Notes: a model not told the origin generated them from the sequence alone. 64,000 nucleotides of DNA from Pyropia yezoensis (GCA_009829735.1 CM020620.1:5386299-5450298); one strand, 5' to 3'; numbered from the stretch's first letter, positions 11,570-22,193 are shown. Program-made: numbers and translations.

Positions 11570-12245
11570 CTCCGCACATGACCCCGACGTGCTGAACGTG
11601 TCGCCGGTAGCGGACGCCTCGACAGGTGATGCACACTCTACCAAAGGCGCCGCGCGTGGCCATACACCCGGTTCCTCACACCAACCCCCCGCGACTGCGG
11701 TGGGTCCGCCTTCGTTGGATGTTGTGGGCGCTGAGACGCGGGTATTTGTTCGAGCTGGTCGGCTGGACGACTGGTGGACCTGCGGGAGAGCGAAAGGCAC
11801 GAGTGTGTATGCTGCGATTGGCGACGGCCAGGTGCTGATGGGGACCATACCCCGTCGCCTACGTGCAGCGGAGGATGTGGCGACAAACATCCGGCGGACG
11901 GACAGGACCTCGCAGATGATTTGGTACAAAAACCACCGACACTGCACCATGATTGTCCGTGGGATGAGTGACGATGTTGGTATTCCCGTGCACAAGGACC
12001 ATACCCTGCTGGCGAGAAACAAGGGAGGCGGCGACTCCGTCATGCGTCGCCTCGCATCCGTCTATGGTAGACGGCTGCGAGTGGTGACGTCAACAAGCTC
12101 CCTGGTCGGCTGTCGCTGGAGAACTCTGGCGCTCCTGCCTCTGGGATTGGCGAAACAGGTGGTGGCGACCGACCCCGACGGGCTGTACACAGGCGGAAAG
12201 GAGAGGCCAGCGCCCTGCAACACATCGCCATCATCACCCTCATGA
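11544..12245 (+). CDS. Hypothetical protein, 233 aa
   Basis: The frame is open for 233 codons from an ATG in context AAGATGG. The first 60 residues are Ser/Ala/Thr/His-rich and probably disordered. From about residue 60 the composition becomes mixed and protein-like, with aromatic and charged residues (for example RLDDWWTCGRAKG and TSQMIWYKNHRHCTMIVRG). This argues for a real gene over a shadow. I recognise no family, signal peptide or membrane helix. The start codon sits in a strong hairpin (11506-11569). The opposite-strand frame of similar length is less protein-like. It could also be an exon of a longer gene. Confidence 0.5.
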   Translation: MASAAPTFSSAHDPDVLNVSPVADASTGDAHSTKGAARGHTPGSSHQPPATAVGPPSLDVVGAETRVFVRAGRLDDWWTCGRAKGTSVYAAIGDGQVLMGTIPRRLRAAEDVATNIRRTDRTSQMIWYKNHRHCTMIVRGMSDDVGIPVHKDHTLLARNKGGGDSVMRRLASVYGRRLRVVTSTSSLVGCRWRTLALLPLGLAKQVVATDPDGLYTGGKERPAPCNTSPSSPS

Positions 12246-12730
12246 CATAGGCGACTGTCATTCTGAGCACGTCACAAGCGATAGATATGAAAAAGGCACG
12301 TGAAGGTTCTGGGAGCCCACCCGCGTGGGAGCCCACCCGCGACGCGGTTTGTTGTACCTTGGCGGTGGTGGCTGCTGTGGATGAGCGGGGTGGCTGTGGC
12401 GGTAGTGTCCCGTCAGCCCTGTAGACGGCACGAGAAATACCAGAGACGAGCGCGACGCCACATGTAGCCATTGACAGTGTCTCTTTTCGTCTGGGTTGCG
12501 GTAAAGACAAACAGACAAAAAAAAACAAGAATGCACCCCACCCTCGTCATGCGCGGGTGGGGCCGCGTAGCCCCCAAAGGACAAGATGGGCGTCCGCGGG
12601 GGTAAAGACAAGCAGACAAAAAAAAACAAGAATGCACCCCACCCTCGTCATGCGCGGGTGGGGCCGCGTAGCCCCCAAAGGACGACAAGATGGGCGTCCG
12701 CGGCACGGGGCGCCCGCCCAAAATGATACC
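12246..12730. repeat. Intergenic direct repeats (about 102 bp, two copies at 12498-12703) with internal hairpin
   Basis: Two near-identical copies, starting at about 12498 and 12600, each run from GGTAAAGACAARCAGAC through an A-run to GGGCGTCCGCGG. Each holds the inverted pair CCCCACCC / GGGTGGGG separated by about 11 bases. They lie just past the stop codon of the minus-strand gene ending at 12731, where they could form part of its 3' region. A shorter duplication (GGGAGCCCACCCGC) is at about 12310-12345. Confidence 0.75.
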
Positions 12731-13933
12731 TCACTCATGGCTGGAAGAGTCCCCGGCGTCCGTCCGCCGCACCCACTCGGCGTCCGAGTCTGTATTCGCT
12801 TCTTCCCGAGTGTCGGCCGGAGGCGGGACCGGGGGCGGGGCGTCCGCGTCAGCATCCGCTTCTTCCGGCGCCGACGTGCCCTCCGAAAGCGGGGGCTCGT
12901 TACAAAGGCTCCGTGCATGCACGTTGTGGTGCCACAGCTCGTTGCAGAGCCGAAGTAACTCCTTGAATACGACGGGCAGCCCACCAGACACGGACGCGCC
13001 GCCGCCAACGCCACCAGTACCACCCGCAGTACCTGTAGACGGGGCTTGAAAAACCACGTCCGCGGGTCCGCCAGCACGGGCGGAGTCGTCCCCCGTCGAC
13101 TGCTGGTCCAGAAGACGGTGCATGTCAGAGATCATCGTTGTCTGCCGCTCGACAAGCTCCTTGAGTTCTATCAGTTCATCGTCGAGACAACTGATTACGA
13201 CCTTGCGTCTGTGGCGTTGGCGGTCTCGTCGACGGGTACCCCGATGCCTTGGACGGGCGCCCCTCCGCCGTCGACGACCATCTTTCTGCCCGTCCGAACC
13301 GGTGTCCGTCCCGCCGCCGGCTGCGCTCGCCGCTGCACCAGCCGCTGCGACAGTAACACTGTCGGTTGCGTCCGTCTCGCCGCCGCCTGCTCCAGCCGCT
13401 GCGCCCACCACTGCGCCTGCCGCTGCACAGGCCGCAGCGGCAGTGTCACCGCCGGCTGTGCCCGCCTCGCCGCCTGAGCGAGTGGCGGTGTCCGCCTCGC
13501 CGCCGGCTGCGCCCGCCGCTGCACCAGCCACAGCGACAGCTTCACCGCCGGCTGCGCCCGCCTCGCCGCCGGCTGCGCCCGCCGCTGCACCAGCCACAGC
13601 GACAGATTCACCGCCGGCTGCGCCCGCCTCGCCGCCTGAGCGAGTGGCAGTAAAAGGATCTGTGCCACTGGGACGAGGCCCGGTGTGTTGTACGGTACAG
13701 GCACGGCGCAGACTTTTGCAGATGGCGACGTCCAGAGCCCATCGAACATTTCCTGGAAGCAGATCAGGGCTTCCGGCGTCACCAGACGCGTCCATCGAAG
13801 GACTGTACTGCCGCAAGACCCGATCACACCACGCGTCAACCATGCGTTTGACAGCCTCGCGCACCACGGGAACACGGCACAGGGCCAGGTCGAAGCTGAC
13901 GGTACCCGAGGAAGAATCTCGATGGCGCTTCAT
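12731..13933 (-). CDS. Low-complexity repeat protein, 400 aa, unknown function
   Basis: The start is the ATG at 13933 (MKRHRDSSS); an in-frame GTG further upstream is not a credible start. Residues 1-110 look folded (VSFDLALCRVPVVREAVKRMVD and similar). Residues about 110-230 are Gly/Ala/Glu repeats such as GAAGGEA and VAVAGAAAGAAGG, encoded by imperfect tandem units of about 75 bp. A basic arginine patch (RRRRRGARPRHRGTRRRDRQR) is next, a nuclear-localisation candidate. A short helix rich in Leu and Glu (about LIELKELVERQ) then suggests a coiled coil, and the end is acidic and proline-rich. I recognise no family. The Ala/Gly repeat is probably variable in length between strains. Confidence 0.55.
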   Translation of the reverse strand: MKRHRDSSSGTVSFDLALCRVPVVREAVKRMVDAWCDRVLRQYSPSMDASGDAGSPDLLPGNVRWALDVAICKSLRRACTVQHTGPRPSGTDPFTATRSGGEAGAAGGESVAVAGAAAGAAGGEAGAAGGEAVAVAGAAAGAAGGEADTATRSGGEAGTAGGDTAAAACAAAGAVVGAAAGAGGGETDATDSVTVAAAGAAASAAGGGTDTGSDGQKDGRRRRRGARPRHRGTRRRDRQRHRRKVVISCLDDELIELKELVERQTTMISDMHRLLDQQSTGDDSARAGGPADVVFQAPSTGTAGGTGGVGGGASVSGGLPVVFKELLRLCNELWHHNVHARSLCNEPPLSEGTSAPEEADADADAPPPVPPPADTREEANTDSDAEWVRRTDAGDSSSHE

Positions 13934-15860
13934 CGTAGCATCAACCAGTAGCAGGTACAGTAGCGATACCGCTCCTAGCGGCTGGTACAGCCCCTGGTTC
14001 ACCGTCGCCTCCTACCCACGGCCGCCGCCGCCACCACCGCTCGGGTCTCCCAATTGGGCGACAGACACGGCACACCCCCAGAGCCGCCCCAAGTTGACGC
14101 CAACAGGGGCCAGAGAACGTTGCCGCAACGCCCTAGGGGGGTGGAAGAGGGGGGGGAAGAGAGGCCAAGCGCGGTGGGCGAGCGGGAAATGGGCAACGCT
14201 CGAGGGGGGTGGGAGAGAGGGGAGAAAGTGGGCAAGAGCGGTGGGCGGGCGGGAAGAGGCAGACGAGGGGCAACCGGGCTACGCACAGGGCGTCACCGGT
14301 TGAAGGCCACCTCTAGCCTGCCTCTACCCTTGTCTTGGCCAGGATCGGAGGGGGGGGGGGGGGGGGGGTGTGGGCGGGGGGCGGGGAAACGTAGACGAGC
14401 GTTCCTTGCGGGCCACGTACACGCGCACGGGGGGGAGGGCGTGCAGAGGAGAGGCGGAGGAGACGGATGGAAGAGGAGGAGGGGGGGGGGTGGGGGGGAG
14501 AGGGGGAGAGGGGGGGGGAAGTGTGCAAGAGCAGTGGGCAAGGGGGGTTGGGGTGGGGGCGGGGGGCGGGGAAACGTAGACGAGCGCGCGCGCGCGCCCG
14601 CTCGTGTGCGAGCGTTCCTTGCGGGCCGCGCACACGCGCACGGGGGGGAGGGCGTGGGTTCTACACCAATGAGATGTGTGCATTTTCACTCAGGAGTCCG
14701 CTCTTGCCTGGGTGTGCTGGCATCATCACTAAAGGTGAGGGGACGATTTGATGTCTAATGACCTATTGAGCTTCCAATGAGCAAATGCAGGGTCCTGTAA
14801 CCGAGTCATTTTGGTGTCATTGAGAGGCGGGTTTAATGACCTTTCACAGGGGTGACCTGAATGATCAGTCTGAGAGGGAGCCTGCCAGAGAGCTCCGAGA
14901 GCGACACGCCCTCCCAAAATAGTTTTCATCGGAGACCAAGCCACCACCTGCTGAGCAGTGGCGCGCCACGGCCCTGGTGATGTGCGTCCTGTGGGCTGTT
15001 TGAGGGGCAGTGAGTGCAAGTCCCTTGGCGGCAGGAGGGTGCGGGGGGGCAGTGCGACCGTGTGCTGGGGGAAAAGGCCCACTCCGTGGTCGAGGCAGCG
15101 TCCCGCAGCGCCACAACAAGCGTGTTGCTGACAACGGCACGCCAAAGAGGGGACCGTCACCTGTGCGGGGGCAGCAGTCGCCAGCTGTCCCCAAGCACTC
15201 TGACTTGGCCGAGGGGCTCATGGCTCGTCGGTTCGAGGGGGGCGCGTGGGGATGCGGACGGCAAGGAAGGTGGGGACGGTGAGGGAGGCAGAGACGACGA
15301 CGTGGGTGGGGACAAGGAGGGAGGTGGGACCACTGTTTGATGCAGCGGCCGAGCACAGGTGGCCACCCACATCGAGGCCATGTACATGGAGCCCCCCTTT
15401 TCTGTCGCTGTAGTGGCGGTCGCCGTGGCGGGGTGCAGCGGCGGCCGGAGAGGGGCCGCCGGGGGTGGGGACAAGGAGGGAGGTGGGGCACCGTGTGCGT
15501 TCCCCATCCTGACGTGACGTGACGTGCGCGGGGCGGCGGCACCGCTGCCACTGGCCAATGCAGACTTCCTGGGTCTGGTCGGCGCGTCCCCGGTCGGCGC
15601 GTCCCCGCCGGCGCAGCGCGACCAGCTGGCCGTGGCCGCTGCGGCTCGACCGACGGCTCCACCGACGGCGGTGGCCGCGGCGGTGGCGGTAGCGGTTGCG
15701 GTGGAGGTGACCGCGGCGCCAAAACTTCCCCTGATAAGCACGCTAGCAAGCACTGTTACCTTTTCCGGATAGCCGTCCTACCATCATTCTTAGACCCCGT
15801 GGCCAAGACCCCGTGGCCAAGAGTGGATGTGATAGGAATGGAAAAAGACTGCAACGTCAC
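13934..15860. other. Repeat-rich intergenic region
   Basis: It contains one copy of the 71-bp palindromic repeat (14255-14325), several G-runs (about 14350, 14480) and a duplicated GCAAACGTAGACGAGCG-like block at about 14390 and 14570. It also has a repeated segment GTGGGGACAAGGAGGGAGG at about 15308 and 15466. The open frames are compositional. A short AT-richer stretch at 14690-14880 contains nothing I recognise. Confidence 0.45.
14255..14325 (+). repeat. 71-bp palindromic repeat, copy 1
   Basis: It begins AGAGGCAGACGAGGGGC and ends CTCTAGCCTGCCTCT, and is one of seven copies in the window that are all 71 bp long. In this copy the inner left arm is AACCGGG rather than AACCGGT, so the inner stem is damaged. 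Confidence 0.85.
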
Positions 15861-17591
15861 TCAAATACCCCGACCCCCGGCCCCCCAGCTACGCGACCCC
15901 GAAGGACTCCCCGGACTAGATGGTTCACGCACAGGCCCGTGGTCGTTGCCGTAGCGGGGAGAATCGGCGTTGCCGTAGCGGGGAGAATCGCCGTTGCCGT
16001 GGCGGGGAGCACCACCGTAGCCGTGGCGGGGAGCATCGCCGTGGAAGTAGCGGGGAGAATCGCCGTTGCCGTGGCGGGGAGTACCACCGTCGTCGTAGTG
16101 GGGAGCATCGCCGTGGAAGTAGCGCGGAGAATCGCCGTTGCCGTGGCGGGGACCGGCGCCGTGGAAGTAGCGCGGAGAATCGCCGTTGCCGTGGCGGGGA
16201 CCTGCGCCGTGGAAGTAGCGCGGAGAATCGCCGTTGCCGTGGCGGGGATCGGCGCCGTAGCCGTGGCGGGGAGCACCACCATCGTCGTAGCGGGGAGCCA
16301 CGCCGTGGCCGTGGCGGGGAGAAGTGCCGTGGAAGTAGCGCGGAGAATCGCCGTTGCCGTGGCGGGGAGAAGTGCCGTCGTCGTGGCGAGGAGAATCGCC
16401 GTGGCCGTGGCGGGGAGCATTGCCGCGCACAGCGCTCACTCGACGGTGAACTGGGCGGACGATACGTCCCTCCGATGGGCCAGCCATATGCCCAACACCC
16501 GACACCCTGTCCCGCGAAAGCAGCCTGCCCGGTATTGACAACGCAGACGACTCCTTAAACTCACTGCACGCGACCTCGTGCAACACGCAGTCCAGGCGCT
16601 TCCAAAACCGCATGCCACAACAGCCACACGCGTTCTTGACCGGGGGGTGTCCGCGCTTCCACGAATCGACCCTTTTCGCGAGGGTCTTGCTGAGGCTTGA
16701 GTCAGCTGTCTGCCCCTTCTTGTACTCATATGGTGGGGGGCTTCCCACCCACCTGGGGGTCTCGAGACACCGCGCACACGCCGTGGATGGCGGGCCACCA
16801 GGAGCAGGCACGCCGCCTACTTTCACCGTTGTAGCGGTCGGGCGGGGCACAGGAGGCTCCTGTCCACGCGCACTCCCATCCTCTTGGCGGTGCTGTTCGT
16901 CCGACCCACCACGAGACGGCACTGCTGGCCTTGACGCCATGCCAAACGACGCCAGCGGGGGAAGTGGCACCCGCGGCGGCACCTGCTGCGGAGGTGGCGT
17001 CGGCGGCATGCCCTGTCCTGCTCCATCTAGGCGAGTCCCCGACGCCAGGACATCCATCCCGGCAGCTATGATGTCCGCCAGCGCGCGTTGCGGTGGCGGC
17101 GGAGGCGAGCGCGCTTCCACGTCCTCTTGGCGACACCCCGAGGACAACATGCTGGTCCCGACCGCAGCCTCACCAATCCCGGCTGTAAGGCCGTCGATGC
17201 CGCGCACTTGAGCCGCCAGGACGTCCTCCCGCTTCACTTCTACATCGTCGCCTTCGCCAACGCCAGGCGTATCCGCCCCACCATCGGCAGCGCTTTCCCC
17301 AGCAGGGAACACCTGACGGTCGGGGGTGTGAGGCGTTGACGACGCCGATGAACATGATCCACCGTCACCACCGCCACCACCGATGCCATCCTCTACGGGA
17401 GAGCGGGTGGATGATGTACCAGCCTTCATGCGCGTTTGGCCGGCGACAGTAGGTGCGGCCAAGCTGGCCGCAGCGGCGCTACGACGCGCGCGTCGTCGGC
17501 GCTCCGCCAGAGAAAGACGGGCAGGTGGGTTCGCACCCTCACCCGTATCCCCGCCACCACCGCGCTGCCCATCATACCCACCATCGGCCAT
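15861..17591 (-). CDS. C2HC zinc-finger protein with C-terminal histidine/glycine repeats, 576 aa
   Basis: The start is the ATG at 17591 (MADGGYDGQRG). Residues 1-260 are disordered, with basic (RRRRARRSAAAA) and proline-rich tracts. A CARC pair lies at 272-275. Residues 322-342 read CGCCGMRFWKRLDCVLHEVAC: C-x2-C, a conserved-type Phe and Leu, then H-x3-C, the spacing of a C2H2-like (C2HC) zinc finger. This points to nucleic-acid or protein binding. From about residue 396 to the end there are imperfect repeats of 8 and 16 residues, such as HGNGDSPRYFHG and APRHGYGG, encoded by 24-48 bp DNA units at about 15940-16430. An antisense frame through the same repeat is a shadow. No family is recognised. 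The repeat number probably varies between individuals. Confidence 0.6.
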   Translation of the reverse strand: MADGGYDGQRGGGGDTGEGANPPARLSLAERRRRARRSAAAASLAAPTVAGQTRMKAGTSSTRSPVEDGIGGGGGDGGSCSSASSTPHTPDRQVFPAGESAADGGADTPGVGEGDDVEVKREDVLAAQVRGIDGLTAGIGEAAVGTSMLSSGCRQEDVEARSPPPPPQRALADIIAAGMDVLASGTRLDGAGQGMPPTPPPQQVPPRVPLPPLASFGMASRPAVPSRGGSDEQHRQEDGSARGQEPPVPRPTATTVKVGGVPAPGGPPSTACARCLETPRWVGSPPPYEYKKGQTADSSLSKTLAKRVDSWKRGHPPVKNACGCCGMRFWKRLDCVLHEVACSEFKESSALSIPGRLLSRDRVSGVGHMAGPSEGRIVRPVHRRVSAVRGNAPRHGHGDSPRHDDGTSPRHGNGDSPRYFHGTSPRHGHGVAPRYDDGGAPRHGYGADPRHGNGDSPRYFHGAGPRHGNGDSPRYFHGAGPRHGNGDSPRYFHGDAPHYDDGGTPRHGNGDSPRYFHGDAPRHGYGGAPRHGNGDSPRYGNADSPRYGNDHGPVREPSSPGSPSGSRSWGAGGRGI

Positions 17592-17749
17592 GGTGAGACG
17601 CCTGCGGTAGGAGAGAACAGCAGGCGCCGTGCGACTTGGCCGGGATTGGGGGGGGGGGGGGGGGGGGGGACGGCGTGGAGGGAGGAAAGACGGAGGAGCC
17701 GGGTGGGAGAGGGGGGGAAGGAGTAGGAAAGAGCGGTGGGCGGGCGGGA

Positions 17750-17820
17750 AGAGGCAGACGAGGGGCAACCGGGCTACGCAAAGGGCGTCACCGGTTGAAG
17801 GCCACCTCTAGCCTGCCTCT
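17750..17820 (+). repeat. 71-bp palindromic repeat, copy 2
   Basis: It is nearly identical to the copy at 14255 and in the same orientation, including the AACCGGG variant arm. Both copies are followed by ACCCTTGTCTTGGCCAGGAT, so the two loci share a longer segment. Confidence 0.85.
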
Positions 17821-18221
17821 ACCCTTGTCTTGGCCAGGATGGAAGAGGGGGAGGGGGGGAGGGGGGGAGAGCGGGGGAGCGGGAAGTGTGCAAGAGCGGG
17901 GGGCGGGGGGGGGCGGGGCGGGGGGGAAGTGTGCAAGAGCGGGGGGTGGGGGGGGGGGGGCGGGGCGGGGGGGGAAGTGTGCAAGAGCGGGGGGTGGGGG
18001 GGGCGGGGCGTGGGGGGAATGCAGACGAGCGCGCGCACTGGGAGAAGAGAGGCGGGGGGGGGGGCGGGGGGAGCGGGGGGGGCCGAGCGGGCAAGCGCGC
18101 GCACTATGAGAGGAGGGGTGAGCATCCGATGAGGGAGCGCGGCAAGCATCGAAAGCAGGCTCAGCAGAAGAGCACGCGCGCGCGTACGTAGAGTACAGTA
18201 CATAAAGAATGCACATGGGAA
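17821..18221. other. G-rich tandem segment
   Basis: The word GGGGAAGTGTGCAAGAGCGG recurs at about 17878, 17926 and 17968, separated by G-runs, forming degenerate tandem repeats. No gene is supported here. A related word is present at about 14515. Confidence 0.5.
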
Positions 18222-18410
18222 GACGCCCAAATTTCGGGACGCATTTCACCTGGCCCCCCCTCTGACACCGTCCCTGGTGTCGTCCAGTGATCGTGGACGC
18301 CTAAATTCCGGGACGCATTTCACCTGGCCCCCCCTCTGACACCGTCCCTGGTGTCGTCCAGTGATCGTGGACGCCTAAATTTCGGGACGCATTTCACCTG
18401 GCCCCCTCCA
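18222..18410 (-). repeat. 74-bp satellite, about 2.5 units (inverted relative to the 37.4-kb array)
   Basis: The word GACGCC-YAAATT recurs at 18222, 18296 and 18370, a period of exactly 74. On the complementary strand the unit contains CACTGGACGACACCAGGG and GTGAAATG, the same words as the array at 37364-38180. Each unit carries the short inverted pair CGTCCA / TGGACG. Confidence 0.85.
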
Positions 18411-18573
18411 CGCCGTTCCCTCCCCCCTTTCCCAGGCCGGTGAAGCACGTTCGCCATCACCGTGAACTGGGCCTCGAGATGCACGCTACGAAGGGCGTCA
18501 ATGAGGGGCCCACGCAGGTGCGCCTGCTGGGGCACATCGTCTACACCCACAGTGAGGGGGGCCGTGCCCAACC

Positions 18574-20355
18574 TCACCAGCGGGCAGTCCACGGCCAGCT
18601 GGCGGCCTTCCCTGTCCGATAGTGTTCACTTTCGCGCATCCCACGAGTGCCACAAGCCGTAGCGCCAAAGGCAAGCAAATCTTTATACTGGGAGCCCCTC
18701 AAACAACATTCACAGTAGCCGACGGGGACAGCGCCGCGGTCATCCACTCGCCCATGTGCTCCACACAACAGTCTTGAGAGGGTACGGCCACCTCCCCACC
18801 CCGACAGCCCGCCATCTGTCCACCCTGCTCGGGTGACTGCGGCACAATAATAATCCATCGAAGATCGAAGAGAGGGGAGGAGGGAGCGCAGGGGCACAGC
18901 CAGGGAATTGTCCATTATCGGCCCGCCCTGCACCACAAGTGTGTGGAGCCGGGAGGGGGTGGTCACCGTCGCTGCCGCCGCGGCGAGGCCGTGGATAAGC
19001 GCTGCCGCGGGTCCCGGGGGGACGCGAAACTCCACCGACAGATTTTTCACGTTGGGCACCACCCTGGGAACGAGAAGCCGCTCGGGCCCTGCCCCTACAG
19101 ACAGGTGCAGAGAATACAGGTGGGGTAGGCGCCCGAGCACGTGCATGGCGTCCTGGTGAATGTCGTCTGGAAGGGCAATCGTCACATCGGCGACACTCCG
19201 TGCATGTGGAACATGGAACATAATGTCCAGGCAGTGGTACCCAAAAAGGGTGGGAGACCAGCCCACATAGTCGCCCGTAAAGTCGATTGTCACGGGTGGG
19301 GAGGCACAGCCGCTGATGGCGAGAGCGATGTCAAGTGGAACGCCCGCCTCGTGGTCCGCATCGGGGGGGGGCGGGTCCGGGTCCGGGGGCACCAGCGTCA
19401 AGTAATGTAGCGCGCGCGACCGGAGAAACCGCTGGACCTCGCCGGCCCTAAAGTCGCGCGGAACGTCGCTGCGGTAGACCAGAGAGACCGTACTCAGGCG
19501 GGAAAGGGAGGGGAGCGACCACGCCTCCATGGCACCAGATAAGAGGCCGCCCTCCACGTCCAGCGCCCGCAACCCCGGCGAAAGAGCTGCGATCCGCGCG
19601 GCAAGCCCGGCGCCGACACATCCGACGACAATGAGCGTGCTGAGGCACGGAAGGGGGGGAACGCCTTGAAAAACCGCGTCGAGCGCGGCTGCTCCAGTGT
19701 CCAGGGTATCGCCCCACTGTAAACGCACGGCCAAGTGTTCGAGGGAGGGTGCGTGCGCCGCAATAATTCGGCCGGCAACAGCAGGCGTGTCCTCGTCTGT
19801 GTGCACACAACACGGACGCAGGAAACGCAGCCGCGCCTGGGGCCGCGACCACACGAGGCTTGCAATCCGCAGGGCAGCGCCGTGGACAGCAAGCGCATGA
19901 AGTCGCGGGTGGCGACGCTCGCCCCGGGTGCCAGAGGCGTACTCCTCCTGTAGCAGGGGTACGAGGGTATTGAAAAAACGACCCACCCACTCCGCCATAC
20001 AAGGGAGGTGGTCGACCACCCCATCGCTCGTCTCGCGGTCGTTGTAGAGGAAGGCCAAGGAAGTCAAAGACAGACAGTCTCGCATGCTGCTGTACACTGC
20101 CCTTGCGTCTGCAACACCGTCGCTGCCCCACAAGCAGTCGCCAGCCAAAGAGGGGGGAGACGAGGCGATGTGCAGACGACGAGGGAGGCGCACGTGGACC
20201 TCCGTGAGCGCTTCACGTGCGATGCGTGCCAGCTTCTTGCAGGTACGCACCAACACGGCATGGCCGCCGCGTGGAGCACAAACCGCTTGGCACACCAAGA
20301 ACAGTGTGTCGTCGGGGAGGTCAAGCAAAGATGGCGAAGTATGGCGTACCGCCAT
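18574..20355 (-). CDS. F-box-like protein with leucine-rich region, 593 aa
   Basis: The start is the ATG at 20355. Residues 8-45 (SLLDLPDDTLFLVCQAVCAP, then VRTCKKLARIAREA) match an F-box: an L-P-D-D/E helix start followed by a C-K-x-L helix. Such proteins are adaptors that present substrates to SCF-type ubiquitin ligases. The middle (about 90-480) contains leucine-spaced segments such as LRALDVEGG, LSTLIVVGC and LHTLVVQGG, typical of irregular leucine-rich repeats used for substrate binding. The last 90 residues are Cys/Gly-rich and less convincing; a 3' intron or a frame error near 18850 is possible. Codon composition is protein-like through most of the length. The gene is intronless as called. 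Confidence 0.65.
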   Translation of the reverse strand: MAVRHTSPSLLDLPDDTLFLVCQAVCAPRGGHAVLVRTCKKLARIAREALTEVHVRLPRRLHIASSPPSLAGDCLWGSDGVADARAVYSSMRDCLSLTSLAFLYNDRETSDGVVDHLPCMAEWVGRFFNTLVPLLQEEYASGTRGERRHPRLHALAVHGAALRIASLVWSRPQARLRFLRPCCVHTDEDTPAVAGRIIAAHAPSLEHLAVRLQWGDTLDTGAAALDAVFQGVPPLPCLSTLIVVGCVGAGLAARIAALSPGLRALDVEGGLLSGAMEAWSLPSLSRLSTVSLVYRSDVPRDFRAGEVQRFLRSRALHYLTLVPPDPDPPPPDADHEAGVPLDIALAISGCASPPVTIDFTGDYVGWSPTLFGYHCLDIMFHVPHARSVADVTIALPDDIHQDAMHVLGRLPHLYSLHLSVGAGPERLLVPRVVPNVKNLSVEFRVPPGPAAALIHGLAAAAATVTTPSRLHTLVVQGGPIMDNSLAVPLRSLLPSLRSSMDYYCAAVTRAGWTDGGLSGWGGGRTLSRLLCGAHGRVDDRGAVPVGYCECCLRGSQYKDLLAFGATACGTRGMRESEHYRTGKAASWPWTARW

Positions 20356-22025
20356 TTCCCACAGAGGCGCCGCACTAGACAGGGAGAGACGTCGCTTGAG
20401 GGAAGGGGCCCCGCCGTTCCGGGGCCAGGAGGGGGGGGGGATGGTGGGGGGTTGGGGGGGGGAGAGGGGGCGTCACGTAACAACAAACCGGGAGGGAAGC
20501 AAGACCACGCAGGAGGGACGTGCACAGCGAGGAGGGGCTAGCCTCAAAAAAGGTCACAGCGGCGACAGCAGCGGCGGCCCCACCGGCGGGTGTGCCGGCT
20601 TCGGCTGATGGACCGGCGGTCGCTCGGGCGGCCGTAAAAGCGGCCCGGAAAGCGGGGGGTGTGCTCACAGTCGGGAAGCGGGAAAGTCACTGGACGGGGC
20701 TGCACAATCGCGCGAGCGGCACGGGTGCAGTCCGACTGACGGTGCAACGATGGCTTGTGCGATCTGACCAAGGGCACCAATGACGTCCGCGCGTGTAGCC
20801 TGTAAATTTTCCGGCGATTGCAATGTGAGACGGGCGGATTTGTGTGCGTTGCGTAGCACCTTTTCGCTTTGTGCCAGGCCGCCGACGTGCGCCTAGCTCC
20901 CCGTCGGTGGGCCGTAACCAGGGTAGCCGAGGGGGAAGAGGCGCCAGTAACGTGACTTTTATGGGTTTCCCTGAGAAGGCTACGCTGGCACCCCCCGTGC
21001 GGCTAGCTGACCGACCCGTCGAATGGGTCGGCCCTACAGGAAAGAGAAGCAGAGAAGCAGAGATACAGGCATCAATACGCATGCGAGTGGACCGTCAACC
21101 GCCGCGGTGGTGCCGCGCGTTGGGTAGACGGGGATAAGCGGGGCGTTGGCTGCCCCGTCACCCGTCGTCCACCCGCGGGGAGCCTGCGAGCACCGCCGCC
21201 GTGATAAAGCAGAAAGGTTGATCAATCTTGCGCGTCTTGTGCGAGGAAGTAGGGCGCTATGACCCCTCGGGCAGCTGCAACCTGGAGCAAACATGGGAGG
21301 GCGGGCGGGCAGCGCGAGGAGGAAGGACGCTGCCGGCCGGTCTGGCCGGCAGTGACCGCCTCCCCGCGCCGTTCTTGAACGGCGGCGGGTCGCGCCGCCA
21401 CCCGCGCCGGTGCCCTCACGGGGTGCCGGGGGCCGCGCGCGAAAGCAGGAAGGCAGAGAGGGGGGCGCAGCTGCTGCGGCCGGCGAGTGGAAGCAGGCGG
21501 GCAAATTGCGGCGAGCGCGCGTCGCGCCGCTCGCCGCCAACGCCACAGGCAGCAGCACAAAGAGGGAGAGGCGAATGCAGCGGCCGTGACCGGGCGGCCG
21601 CTGCGGCAGGCAGGCGTGGCCGACCAGGGGCAGGAGGGGCGCCAGGCAGGCCCCCCCCCCCACCCCCGCCCCCAGCCACGACCAACGGTGCAGAAGTGAG
21701 TGGCCCACGCACGGGCGGGCGCCTGCCGCGGTGGAAGCGTCGGGGACGCCACCGCGCCGTGGCGGGAGCAAGACCAACGGCAGCAGGGAGCCCGCCCAGC
21801 GGCTGGACCGCGCACCGCCGGCGCGGCCAGCCGGGAAGAAATTACGAAGGTGCCGGTTACAGGAAGAATACAATTCGAGGCAGAATCGACACCCACCGCG
21901 CTTTCCCATTTTTTCCCCCCCTCTCCACGCCGTCCCCCCCGTTTCGGTAAAGCGCGCTCCCGATCGTCGTGCACGCGACCGCTCCTGTTGTCACGCCCCC
22001 CGTCCCGGCCAAGGTAAGAAGGCTG

Positions 22026-22028
<3 letters not shown>
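20356..22028. other. GC-rich intergenic region with no supported gene
   Basis: A frame at 20520-20783 (+) of 87 codons has a mixed composition and could be a small gene, but nothing confirms it. At 21200-21900 several frames stay open on both strands and are compositional. I see no RNA genes. Confidence 0.35.
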
Positions 22029-22063
<35 letters not shown>

Positions 22064-22122
22064 GAGGAGGTGGTGGGGGAGGGTGGGAAGGTGGGTATAG
22101 GGCGGTGCGTGCGTGCGTGGGG

Positions 22123-22193
22123 AGAGGCAGGCTAGAGGTGGCCCTCAACCGGTGACGCCCTGTGCGGGGACCGGTTGCCCCTCGCCTGCCTCT
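22123..22193 (-). repeat. 71-bp palindromic repeat, copy 3
   Basis: This copy has intact inner arms AACCGGT and ACCGGTT around a 16-base spacer, and outer arms AGAGGCAGGC and GCCTGCCTCT. It is the reverse orientation of the copies at 14255 and 17750. Confidence 0.9.

Noticed and set aside
15813..16538. Plus-strand frame of 241 codons made of Val/Ala/Gly repeats
   Set aside because: It is the antisense shadow of the His/Gly repeat in the minus-strand zinc-finger gene; it has no sequence outside the repeat.
22123..22193. The 71-bp repeat as a tRNA-like gene (7-bp complementary ends AGAGGCA / TGCCTCT)
   Set aside because: No B-box GGTTCRANTCC, no plausible D or T arm; the pairing is that of a single long hairpin.
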